A DNA stretch of 64,000 bases from Acipenser ruthenus (Eukaryota; Chordata; Actinopteri; Acipenseriformes; Acipenseridae): the NCBI RefSeq assembly GCF_902713425.1, contig NC_081198.1, positions 21,497,188 through 21,561,187 of the forward strand, read 5' to 3'. Under the pieces are notes generated by a model that ran no database searches, had not been told where the DNA came from, and saw only the letters and a list, made by a program, of their open reading frames with translations. The translations under genes and the position numbers were made by a program. Positions 41,297 to 51,691 of this stretch are shown one piece after another. Position 1 is the stretch's first letter. Each line of letters opens with the position of its first letter.

Positions 41297-41483
41297 TGTG
41301 CACCGTTCCCGGAGGTACTGCAATACCGGGCCGATGCGTGGAGTGGACGGAGCAAGCCCCTGTTCCATCTCCCGATTCCAAAAATCAATTTAATATATGG
41401 TCCCCTGATAGGGGACGTATCAGATATTAAACTGATAAGAACAGATACTACACTTGATCTTAGCCAAAAGGCCGAGAAGCGAT
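41297..41483 (-). ncRNA. RNU2: U2 snRNA gene, copy 17
   Basis: RNA part identical to consensus. The PSE has CACCTACC, as in copy 15. Its unit is the longest (801 bp) owing to the microsatellite. Confidence 0.95.
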
Positions 41484-42089
41484 GGCGACTTGGCCCTTGC
41501 CCGGGGCCCCCCAGCCCGGATGGCACAGGGGGATTCAAAGGTAGGTGCAAAATTTCAAGCACAAGCAGACCCCAAAAAAACGGGCTGCTGCTTCCAGAGG
41601 GGAAATGTGCAATTTAAGCAGGAGAAAACAAAACAAAGCAAAAACACACACATAACACCAAAAACAAAACATAAACTGGCGGAGTGCGTCTTACAAATAG
41701 TCATGCCAAGCTGCTATGCTGTGCAAGGTGCCTTGGGTAACTACAACTGTGCCTCGCTGGCTGGCTGGCTTGCTAAGAAGGTCCTGGCATAGGGACATGT
41801 TCCACCACACTTGTCTGGTTAGCTGCATGCTCCCAGGAAACAAACTGCTGCTGTCTACATCATCACCACATGTGAATAAAAGAAAGAAAGACAGCAAGAA
41901 AGAAAGAGAGAAAGAAAGAGAGAAAGAGAGAAAGAAAGAGAGAAAGAAAGAAAGAGAGAGAGAAAGAAAAAAAAAGAAGTAAAACGGCGGGAAAACTTGC
42001 ATCAACACTGGCACTCTCCCTCCAGCAGGGGTAGACAAAATGCTCACAGGAGAGATCCAGATCTGACTTTGACCAACGTTAGAGAAAGG

Positions 42090-42240
42090 TGTGCACCGTT
42101 CCCGGAGGTACTGCAATACCGGGCCGATGCGTGGAGTGGACGGAGCAAGCCCCTGTTCCATCTCCCGATTCCAAAAATCAATTTAATATATGGTCCCCTG
42201 ATAGGGGACTTATCAGATATTAAACTGATAAGAACAGATA
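42090..42240 (-). pseudogene. RNU2: U2 snRNA 3' fragment (nt 37-187) at the 3' end of LINE A5
   Basis: Longer than the other 3' fragments: it begins at TATCTGTTCTTATCAG. The A5 3' end therefore joined U2 at nt 37, the TATC just after GTAG, 17 nt upstream of the A3/A4 junction. Confidence 0.93.
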
Positions 42241-42888
42241 CTCTTTTATTGAGATTTTACATTTTTTACATTTACACCCATTCGTTTTTTTCATTCATTT
42301 TACATTTCTTTTAAAGATGACATTCATGCATACAGACATACATTTTGTTTTAAAAGCATTTAAAATACATTTAAAAACACCAAGACAATTGTGCTTTGTA
42401 CATGGTTAAAACAGACACAGATTAAAATCAACATGAAAAAAACCTGTGCTGCTTTAAAAGTGACTGGAAAAAAAGAACCATCTATAAAAAACCAGTGTTT
42501 GTGAGGGCCGGGGAGTGCTCTCTAAAAAAGTTCAAAAGTGAACATAAAACTAGATCTAAAACAGGGACAGGGGAAAAGGGACAGTGTATAGAACAGTGAG
42601 TTAAAATTCTAAAATTTTAAAACACTTAAAATGTAACTTTTAATAGTTTACATTAAAAATCTTAAAGATACATAAAACAAAACAAAACAAAATCAAATAA
42701 AACATTCAACGTAAATCAAATAAAAGTCCATAAAACTGAAACAAAAAGACTACATAAAACCAGGGCACCGTTGAAAAAACGGTCATGCCAGCTAAAAAGG
42801 GCGGAATGCTGGCATGACAAAATAAATAAAAGGCTTAGCGGTGCCCCGTAGTCCCGCTCCTAGGAGCTAGCGGTTCCAGTTTTTTCCT
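42241..42888 (-). other. 3' UTR of LINE A5
   Basis: Inverted repeat at 42782-42818. Subtype with AAGTTCAAAAGTG, CAACGTAAATCAAATAAAAG and a six-A hairpin loop, shared with A8. Confidence 0.75.
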
Positions 42889-45800
42889 TTATTCCATCTT
42901 CACGTCCTGAAGTCCGGCGATCCTCCACTCCGCGCAGGCCTTGTCCTTCCCGAGGGTCCGGATGTCCAGAATTACAAAGTCCTTGATAAGAGTTTGTGCC
43001 CTTCTGGTCGTGGTGATAGTGTCTAGCTCCTGCTTGTGATAGACACAGACGTTACGGCCTTCCCACAGGATCTGCTTGACAACATTGATGACACGCCAAA
43101 CGCACTTAGCTGTGCTGGTAGTGATTCCTCCCGCAGGCCCATAGAGCACAGTCTCAGCGGTCATCTTGGCCGTGTCAGCAAACCTGTTTAGGAAGACAGA
43201 GACAGAGAGCCAGACACTGCCAGCCACATCACACTCCCAGAAGATATGGGCTGGTGTTTCTCTCTTGCGGCACTTTGCATAGGGGCATGTTTCTACTTGG
43301 GCTAGTCCCCTCCTGAACATGAACGCTCGAGTGGGGAGTGCACTGTGGACGGTGTTCCATGCTATATCCTTCTGGACATTACTGAGGCAGCTGTGAGACA
43401 CATTCTCCCAGATTTTTTGGCTTTGGGTGAGGGAGAAAGTAGCTACTTTTTCAATTTCCTGGGAACCGGCAAGATATTTAGTTACAGCCTTGTATTCCCA
43501 GGAGGCCAATTTTGCTTTATCTAAGCCCAATTTATATATAGTGTCCCTTAAGGTTCTATAATACAATGGGGGGTCCCAGGAGTACGGCACGGTGTTATCA
43601 ATAGTGCAGAGGCCCAAGGCCCTGAGACAGGTGGCAAAATAGAAACGATTCATGTAACATACCTTCCTGTCCAGGGCCTGGATGTTCTTGATAGTTTGCG
43701 TGAGCCCCTGCACTCGGGTGAGCTGCACAACGTCCGGGACCCCCTTACCTCCCTTCTTGTCGGCTTTACTCAGGGTGGCTCGCTTTACCCTCTCCATCTT
43801 GCTGCCCCAGATAAAGCGGTGGATAATGCGGTCCACCACTTTTTTGGTGGTCCTGTCTGGGGGAAAGATTTTTCCTACATAAGAGAGGATGGGGAACAGT
43901 ATAGACTTGGTTATTAATACTCTACCCGTCATTGTTAAGGATCTTGTGCTCCATCCGCCAATCTTTTTACGGACCTGGTTAATGGCCGCCGTCCAGCTCT
44001 GGGCCCCCGAGCTATTGTTCTCGAAAATGAGGCCCAGAATCTTGATTTTGTCCTTTTTGACAGGGTACATGTCCGACAGTTCCCTATCTACCTGCCAATT
44101 TTTAGACACGTAGACTTCGCTCTTGGACTTATTAATCACTGCCCCGGTCGCCGTGCAGTACTTCTCAAGGATATTACTAATCCGAGGTACCGACGATGTG
44201 TTGGTGCAAATGAGTGACACATCGTCCATATATGCTGTTGTTTTGACCTGGACCCCGTTGGATCCAGGCAGCTGGAAACCAGTTATATTGGTATCCCTAC
44301 GAATTGCCTGCAGGAGGGGTTCAATGCACACGACATATAGCAGTGGGGATAGTGGGCAACCCTGTCTGACCCCTGACTGGATAGATATTTTACCAGTCAG
44401 GTGCCTGTTCACCAAGACTCGGGTACTAATGTTTGTATAGATGGTTTTAACCCACTCCCTAAGTCCAGGAGCGAATTTCATCTGGTCCATCACTTTGTAC
44501 ATATATTCATGGCTTACCCTATCGAACGCCTTCTCCTGGTCAAGGTTGAACAGGCAGAGGGGATGGTTCCGTTCTCTAGAATAAGCCAGAATGTCCCTTG
44601 TTAACATTAAAATATCCGTGATGGACCTCCCTGGGACGCCACAAGCCTGGTCGGGGCCAATGACCAAAGGGAGGTGTACTTGTAGCCGGAGCATCAGAGC
44701 TTTGGCTAGTATCTTGTAATCCACGCAAAGGAGGCTGATTGGGCGCCAATTCCGTAGATCTTTAACTTCCCCTTTCTTATGAAGGAGAGTAATTACACTC
44801 TCCCGCATAGAAGGGCCCAACCGCTTCTCCCTGTAGACCGCTCTGTAGACCTCCGCTAAATGGACTTTTAGCATGTCCCAAAAAAGATGGTAATACTCAC
44901 CCGGGATGCCATCTGGACCTGGCGTCTTACCGGTGTTCATGGTCTTAACCGCCTGGGTGAGCTCCTCCAGCGTGAGTTCTGGGTCCTTCTCCTCCTCCTC
45001 GTCGTCCCGCACTGAGTCAGGCTCCAACTGGCTCAGGAACCAGTCTATCAGGGTGTCATCTGTAGCTTTGATGTTATATAGGTCCCTATAGAAGTTCTCT
45101 ACCACTTTTTTCACTCCCTCACTATCCTCTACTATCCTCCCCCTGCTGTCGAGCATGGAGGACATCAAGTGCCGCTTCTCCCTCGTTTTCTGGAAGAAGA
45201 AGCGAGTACACTTTTCGTCTTCCTCCATTTTTTGCACTTTTGCATTGTGCATGACCTTTCGTTGTTCCTCCCTACAAAGCACTGAAAGATCTAGCTTGGT
45301 CTGGGCTATCTCGTCGCTTACAGGGAACCCCCGAAGCTGAAGCAGGCTCAGATGCTGGAGGGCAGCATTCAGGTGTTTATATTTGGCCCTCCTTTCTTTT
45401 GCTTTCCTCTTGCCTGCTGCTATGAAATAACCCTTAGTTCTGATTTTGACCATCTCCCACCACTCTATAGGGGAGTTGAATAGGTCACGCAAAGTGGTCC
45501 ACTCAACAAGCCTGCTCTTATAGGCTGCAGCTATGGAGGGGTCATCGAGTAAGGAGGTGTTTAATTTCCAAACCCCTGACCCCATCTGGGAGGTCTGAGG
45601 GACCTGCAATGTTACCTGCAGGAGCCTATGGTCAGAGAAGAAGACGGCCTGGGTGTCTACTGCCGTCTTCGTAAGGGAGCTGGTATGCAGGACGAGATCT
45701 ATACGGGAGAAGGAGGTCCCAGATGAGCTCACCCAGGTAAAGGGAGGCACCAGGTCCTTACCTGCATCACACAGGGAGAAATCAGATATTACGGAGGACA

Positions 45801-46332
45801 AAACTCTACTAGAGCGGTCGTTGCGTGGCCTGCTCCGGTCTACGTCCCTCAGAGCACAATTGAAGTCACCTGACACGATGACGGGTACGTTCCCCAGCAG
45901 GAGTGGACGCAGCTGTGGAAAAAATTGAACTCTTTCGTTTTGGTTAGTGGGTGCGTAGACATTGACCAGTCTGAGGGGAGTGTTGTTGTATGTCACATCC
46001 ACGCTCAGAATTCTACCAGGTTCTACCTCCCTGCTGCTGCGGGAGGTAATAAATGGGTTTTTAAACAGGATACCTACTCCGTCGGCTCTGGCTATGTTGG
46101 AGCCCGACCAGAAGGAGTCCCCCAGGGTCCAACTCTCCTTCAGGTCCCTATAATCAGGGCTCGACGAAATACCACACTCCTGCAGAAAGATGAGATCTGC
46201 TTTCAAGTTAGCTAGATAGTTTAGTACATCAAATCTTTTTTGTGTCTCCCTGATGCTCCTGACATTAACAGACACACATATCAGGGCCATCAGGGTAGCT
46301 AACAAGAAAAGGAGTCGCTGCGTCCACCCCAT
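42889..46332 (-). CDS. ORF2 of LINE A5: APE-RT, intact
   Basis: 1147 residues, same motifs and positions as the A4 copy (N23, E52, Y126, D156, N158, D598, YMDD 701-704, C1016/C1021/H1029/C1034). Differences from A4 are a few scattered substitutions, for example R327 to H and E430 to D. The reading frame is undamaged although ORF1 upstream is broken, so this copy could supply ORF2 only if reinitiation still reaches its ATG. Confidence 0.93.
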   Translation of the reverse strand: MGWTQRLLFLLATLMALICVSVNVRSIRETQKRFDVLNYLANLKADLIFLQECGISSSPDYRDLKESWTLGDSFWSGSNIARADGVGILFKNPFITSRSSREVEPGRILSVDVTYNNTPLRLVNVYAPTNQNERVQFFPQLRPLLLGNVPVIVSGDFNCALRDVDRSRPRNDRSSRVLSSVISDFSLCDAGKDLVPPFTWVSSSGTSFSRIDLVLHTSSLTKTAVDTQAVFFSDHRLLQVTLQVPQTSQMGSGVWKLNTSLLDDPSIAAAYKSRLVEWTTLRDLFNSPIEWWEMVKIRTKGYFIAAGKRKAKERRAKYKHLNAALQHLSLLQLRGFPVSDEIAQTKLDLSVLCREEQRKVMHNAKVQKMEEDEKCTRFFFQKTREKRHLMSSMLDSRGRIVEDSEGVKKVVENFYRDLYNIKATDDTLIDWFLSQLEPDSVRDDEEEEKDPELTLEELTQAVKTMNTGKTPGPDGIPGEYYHLFWDMLKVHLAEVYRAVYREKRLGPSMRESVITLLHKKGEVKDLRNWRPISLLCVDYKILAKALMLRLQVHLPLVIGPDQACGVPGRSITDILMLTRDILAYSRERNHPLCLFNLDQEKAFDRVSHEYMYKVMDQMKFAPGLREWVKTIYTNISTRVLVNRHLTGKISIQSGVRQGCPLSPLLYVVCIEPLLQAIRRDTNITGFQLPGSNGVQVKTTAYMDDVSLICTNTSSVPRISNILEKYCTATGAVINKSKSEVYVSKNWQVDRELSDMYPVKKDKIKILGLIFENNSSGAQSWTAAINQVRKKIGGWSTRSLTMTGRVLITKSILFPILSYVGKIFPPDRTTKKVVDRIIHRFIWGSKMERVKRATLSKADKKGGKGVPDVVQLTRVQGLTQTIKNIQALDRKVCYMNRFYFATCLRALGLCTIDNTVPYSWDPPLYYRTLRDTIYKLGLDKAKLASWEYKAVTKYLAGSQEIEKVATFSLTQSQKIWENVSHSCLSNVQKDIAWNTVHSALPTRAFMFRRGLAQVETCPYAKCRKRETPAHIFWECDVAGSVWLSVSVFLNRFADTAKMTAETVLYGPAGGITTSTAKCVWRVINVVKQILWEGRNVCVYHKQELDTITTTRRAQTLIKDFVILDIRTLGKDKACAEWRIAGLQDVKME

Positions 46333-46337
46333 AGCGA

Positions 46338-48283
46338 CTATGATTGGGAGGTCGGGACACTCTTCCTACTCTTAGCTCTACGCTTGCTTCGAGGGGGCTT
46401 GGGCTTATTTGCAACTCCCATCACCCCTGAGAAGGTACTCACTGCTGCCTCGTCCAAGAAGGCACCGTCTTTATATGCACAGTACGTGGAGTTGTTGGGG
46501 CTATTCAACTCCCCACAAGGTAAGTCTGGTGGAACTTGCTCAGGGCCCCTCGGAACGTGTGGGTCAGCTTTGTCCTGGGGGGGGGTTATGACAGACAGCA
46601 TTCTTTGGCTGTTACCGTCTGTTGAATTGGAGCTGTTAGCAGACTTCTGGCTTACCGCGTCCAGGGGTATTCCCATGTCCTCCAGTGCTGTATCTAGGAG
46701 GACCTCTAGGGGGCCCCTGGTTTTGCCCATACAAGGGAGGGGGTCAAGGATGCTTTGAAGGGAGGCCCTTCGCTTGAAGAGGGTCATTGCTACAGAGGTA
46801 CTGCTGGTCAGGGAAGGTGTTGACCCCGACCTCTCCCTCGGTGCATTAGTGAACACCTCTTCTGCGAGGTGTGCTAGGGTTTGTGCCAACGACTGGGAAG
46901 GCTGGCTGGGGATGCCCTGGCTGGCTGCTACCTGCCCACTAGGTGGCAGTGTAGCCGTCCCACTCGCCTCCGTCTCTGCCTGCGAGGGCAAGACTGGGGA
47001 CTTTGTGTGGACATTAGCTGGTTTTGGATCTATGGGGGCCACCTGCAACTTGCTGTCTTTGATCCTGATCTTCTTTCTTTTCCCCCCCTCGTCTCTACCC
47101 TTTCTTTTCCCCACCCTCTGCTGGTTCTTCACTCCCTTCCCCTCCTTCTCACTCTCACTTTCACTGTCGCTTTTGCTTTCCTCCCCCACGGACTCAATCC
47201 TTATGGCGTCATAACGAGAGCCGAGGGGGAGTGCTGGCGCTGAGAGGGCCCTACTCAGGGGGGGGCCGCTGCTGGGTCCGGGCTCCCTCCCTGACTCGTG
47301 TTCTGCATCAGAGGAGCTACTGGAGGAGCTAGTGGAGTGGCTGTTGTACTCTCTCTCTGGGCTGGGGGAAGGGGTCCTCGTAAAACGGGACATGTCTCGG
47401 GGGCGGGGGGGTGAGGGGGTGCTGGTGATGATGGTGGTGCTGGAGTCTGGGTCTTGGATACTGTTGGTGGTGATGTGGACTGATCTTTGTTACTTGCTCC
47501 CTCTTCCTGCTCAGGCCTAGGCTTGTTCATGTTTGCCTTGCTGGCTCTGGCCATGTTGGCATAGGAAGAGGGGCAGTCCTTAAACAGGTGCCCCTTCTTT
47601 CCACACAAATTGCACTGCCTCTCTTCTCTGCAGTGGCTGGTCTCGTGGGGGGCGCCGCAGTTCCTGCACTTGACTACAGTACACGCGGCCGCCAGGTGTC
47701 CTAATTCCCCACATTTCCTGCAGAGTTTTGGCATCCCATTATAGAATACCAGCCCTCTGTTGGGCCCTAACACTATGGAGTTTGGAATGTGGCGGACGCC
47801 TCCAATACCCGATGGATCAACATTAAGGCGTACCAGCCACTTTCTGGCTCCTGTCCAAACCCCATCTTCATCTGTAATTTTCCTCCCTTCTGATGACACC
47901 CTCCCATAGCGGTTAAGCCATGTTGTAATATCATAGTCGCTAACAGCCTCATTGAAAAATTGGACAGTAACAACTTTCATTTCTCTGTCTGTCAGTGCAT
48001 CCACACAAAATTCTTTGTATGGAGCGAGATATTTATTCTCCCCCCAAAAGGACCACATTTCTTGTAACTTTTGGGGGTTCCTAAAACTGACCTCAAACAC
48101 TTCCTTAAGCCCTGGCAATTTCACCAAACAATTCAAGTCAGAAGGGGAAAAACCCATACCCCTCTGAAGAATGATCCGGCTGAACTCCAGTCTCGTCAGT
48201 CCTGGTTCCGTTTCATCTTGCTTGTTTCTTGTGAAGCGCACCGCATTGTGCCTCCTGGTTTCCTGGGTTGGCCGGAACGCCAT
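46338..48283 (-). pseudogene. ORF1 of LINE A5, one frameshift in a G run
   Basis: N-terminal domain and all three knuckles are in frame from 48283. A G6 run is G5 at about 47415-47419, which shifts the frame inside the Pro-rich linker and ends it at 47255. The downstream part (46338-47393) is otherwise intact. The truncated product would keep the N-terminal domain and knuckles. Confidence 0.9.
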
Positions 48284-49018
48284 CCTTCAGCTGGCTCCTC
48301 CGATTGGGGTGGGAGAAGCCTCTGGACGTCCGGGTTGTCTCTCTCTACGGAAAAGAGACAACGTAAGCAGCAAATCTGGGCAGTTGAAGGAACTATTACT
48401 TTAGTCCCTGAGGAGATGGTCGCCTCGCAAGAGGGACCCCCTCCCCAGGTGAACGGTGTCCTTCCCTGGCGGAGTAGGGGGCACTGCTTGGCACCGAGAC
48501 CACGTAGGAAGAATCGTGGCTGTGACGCCTCCTCGGGGTCCGGGGCCGCCCTCTGCTCCTCCCAGATGGCGCCCTCTGCTGGGCGCCTGCTGCTCTCTCG
48601 GTCTGGATCTCGATTACAATCAAGGGCTGGGGATGAGGTCGTCTAGGTCATCAAAGGGTCCTCAAAGGTCGTCTGGATGGTAGGTCCTCCTTCTCTCTAA
48701 CTCCAGGAACGTCTGGAAAAGCCGGAACCGCCTGAAAAAGAAAAAAACTGGAACCGCCTGAAAAAGAAAAAACTGCTCTCAACAGTCAACAAAATCTTGA
48801 AAGACCCTCGGCCTGGATTGGGCAAGCCAAAACCAGACTGAGCATTAGTCTTCCAAAAAGTTGCCGAGCTGAAGAAAGCCAGTCAAAAATAAAAAAAATT
48901 CTGTTCCTCCTCACCCGAACAAACCTCTCACAGACCCTCGGAGGGAGCGGGCAATGCCACTACCCTCTAAGCCTTAGTCTTAGAAAGATTTATTCGAACT
49001 GAAGAGAAGCCAGAGTAT
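48284..49018 (-). other. 5' UTR of LINE A5 with U5-like head
   Basis: U5-like head at 48983-49018, complete from nt 1. Otherwise as in A3. Confidence 0.75.
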
Positions 49019-49332
49019 ATGGCTGGCTAAGAAGGACCTGGCATAGGGACATGTTCCACCACACTTGTCTGGTTAGCTGCATGCTCCCAGGAAACAACCT
49101 GCTGCTGTCTACATCATCACCACATGTGAATAAAAGAAAGAAAGACAGCAAGAAAGAAAGAGAGAAAGAAAGAGAGAAAGAAAGAGAGAAAGAAAGAAAG
49201 AGAGAAAGAAAAAAAAAAGAAGTAAAACGGCGGGAAAACTTGCATCAACACTGGCACTCTCCCTCCAGCAGGGGTAGACAAAATGCTCACAGGAGAGATC
49301 CAGATCTGACTTTGACCAACGTTAGAGAAAGG

Positions 49333-49519
49333 TGTGCACCGTTCCCGGAGGTACTGCAATACCGGGCTGATGCGTGGAGTGGACGGAGCAAGCCCCTGTT
49401 CCATCTCCCGATTCCAAAAATCAATTTAATATATGGTCCCCTGATAGGGGACGTATCAGATATTAAACTGATAAGAACAGATACTACACTTGATCTTAGC
49501 CAAAAGGCCGAGAAGCGAT
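49333..49519 (-). ncRNA. RNU2: U2 snRNA gene, copy 18
   Basis: Complete, with G152 to A in the 3' stem-loop region. Confidence 0.92.
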
Positions 49520-50120
49520 GGCGACTTGGCCCTTGCCCGGGGCCCCCCAGCCCGGACGGCACAGGGGGATTCAAAGGTGGGTGCAAAATTTCAAGCACAA
49601 GCAGACCCCCAAAAAACGGGCTGCTGCTTCCAGAGGGGAAATGTGCAATTTAAGCAGGAGAAAACAAAACAAAGCAAAAACACACACATAACACCAAAAA
49701 CAAAACATAAACTGGCGGAGTGCGTCTTACAAATAGTCATGCCAAGCTGCTATGCTGTGCAAGGTGCCTTGGGTAACTACAACTGTGCCTCGCTGGCTGG
49801 CTGGCTTGCTAAGAAGGTCCTGGCATAGGGACATGTTCCACCACACTTGTCTGGTTAGCTGCATGCTCCCAGGAAACAACCTGCTGCTGTCTACATCATC
49901 ACCACATGTGAATAAAAGAAAGAAAGACAGCAAGAAAGAAAGAGAGAAAGAAAGAGAGAAAGAGAGAAAGAAAGAGAGAAAGAAAGAAAGAGAGAAAGAA
50001 AAAAAAGAAGTAAAACGGCGGGAAAACTTGCATCAACACTGGCACTCTCCCTCCAGCAGGGGTAGACAAAATGCTCACAGGAGAGATCCAGATCTGACTT
50101 TGACCAACGTTAGAGAAAGG

Positions 50121-50307
50121 TGTGCACCGTTCCCGGAGGTACTGCAATACCGGGTCGATGCGTGGAGTGGACGGAGCAAGCCCCTGTTCCATCTCCCGAT
50201 TCCAAAAATCAATTTAATATATGGTCCCCTGATAGGGGACGTATCAGATATTAAACTGATAAGAACAGATACTACACTTGATCTTAGCCAAAAGGCCGAG
50301 AAGCGAT
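50121..50307 (-). ncRNA. RNU2: U2 snRNA gene, copy 19
   Basis: Complete, with G153 to A, one base from the change in copy 18. Confidence 0.92.
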
Positions 50308-50910
50308 GGCGACTTGGCCCTTGCCCGGGGCCCCCCAGCCCGGACGGCACAGGGGGATTCAAAGGTGGGTGCAAAATTTCAAGCACAAGCAGACCCCAAA
50401 AAAACGGGCTGCTGCTTCCAGAGGGGAAATGTGCAATTTAAGCAGGAGAAAACAAAACAAAGCAAAAACACACACATAACACCAAAAACAAAACATAAAC
50501 TGGCGGAGTGCGTCTTACAAATAGTCATGCCAAGCTGCTATGCTGTGCAAGGTGCCTTGGGTAACTACAACTGTGCCTCGCTGGCTGGCTGGCTTGCTAA
50601 GAAGGTCCTGGCATAGGGACATGTTCCACCACACTTGTCTGGTTAGCTGCATGCTCCCAGGAAACAACCTGCTGCTGTCTACATCATCACCACATGTGAA
50701 TAAAAGAAAGAAAGACAGCAAGAAAGAAAGAGAGAAAGAAAGAGAGAAAGAGAGAAAGAAAGAGAGAAAGAAAGAAAGAGAGAAAGAAAAAAAAAAGAAG
50801 TAAAACGGCGGGAAAACTTGCATCAACACTGGCACTCTCCCTCCAGCAGGGGTAGACAAAATGCTCACAGGAGAGATCCAGATCTGACTTTGACCAACGT
50901 TAGAGAAAGG

Positions 50911-51045
50911 TGTGCACCGTTCCCGGAGGTACTGCAATACCGGGCCGATGCGTGGAGTGGACGGAGCAAGCCCCTGTTCCATCTCCCGATTCCAAAAATC
51001 AATTTAATATATGGTCCCCTGATAGGGGACGTATCAGATATTAAA
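50911..51045 (-). pseudogene. RNU2: U2 snRNA 3' fragment (nt 53-187) at the 3' end of LINE A6
   Basis: Starts at TTTAATATCTG, one base longer than at A3, A4 and A8, so this is an independently formed or slipped 3' junction. Confidence 0.92.
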
Positions 51046-51691
51046 TACTCTTTTATTGAGATTTTACATTTTTTTTTCCATTTACACCCATTCGTTTTTT
51101 CATTCATTTTACATTTCTTTTAAAGATGACATTCATGCATACAGACATACATTTTGTTTTAAAAGCATTTAAAACACATTTAAAAACACCAAGACAATTG
51201 TGCTTTGTACATGGTTAAAACAGACACAGATTAAAATCAACATGAAAAAAACCTGTGCTGTTTTAAAAGTGACTGGAAAAAAAGAACCATCTATAAAAAA
51301 CCAGTGCTTGTGAGGGCCGGGGAGTGCTCTCTAAAAAGGTTCAAAAGTGAACATAAAACTAGATCTAAGACAGGGACAGGGGAAAAGGGACAGTGTATAA
51401 ACAGTGAGTTAAAATTCTAAAATTTTAAAACACTTAAAATGTAACTTTTAATAGTTTACATTAAAAATCTTAAAGATACATAAAACAAAACAAAACAAAA
51501 TCAAATAAAACATTCAAATTAAATCAAAGGTCCATAAAACTGAAACAAAAAGACTACATAAAACCAGGGCACCGTTGAAAAACGGTCATGCCAGCTAAAA
51601 AGGGCGGAATGCTGGCATGACAAAATAAATAAAAGGCTTAGCGGTGCCCCGTAGTCCCGCTCCTAGGAGCTAGCGGTTCCAGTTTTTTCCT
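51046..51691 (-). other. 3' UTR of LINE A6
   Basis: Inverted repeat at 51585-51621. Subtype AAGGTTCAAAAGTG with CTAAGACAGGG as in A3. A longer T run (TTTTTTTTCC) replaces TTTTTTAC near the 3' end. Confidence 0.75.

Larger units (their letters stand above)
37844..42240 (-). repeat. U2 tandem array block 4 (five complete genes)
   Basis: Begins with a truncated spacer (the promoter-proximal part is missing) whose AAGGACCTGG differs from the usual AAGGTCCTGG. Five complete genes follow at spacings of 789, 789, 777 and 801 bp, then a U2 3' fragment. Confidence 0.95.
42241..49018 (-). mobile_element. LINE A5: full-length family A element, ORF1 frameshifted
   Basis: 6.78 kb. ORF2 is intact and ORF1 has one frameshift. 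The 3' junction is at U2 nt 37, the 5' junction is the rearranged spacer type shared with A4, A6 and A7. Shared point differences with A6 in ORF2 (for example GACATGCTAAAAG and GATTGGTTCCTG on the element strand) and with A8 in the 3' UTR show mixed ancestry. Confidence 0.94.
49019..51045 (-). repeat. U2 tandem array block 5 (two complete genes)
   Basis: Truncated spacer, two complete genes 788 bp apart and a U2 3' fragment, between A5 and A6. Confidence 0.95.
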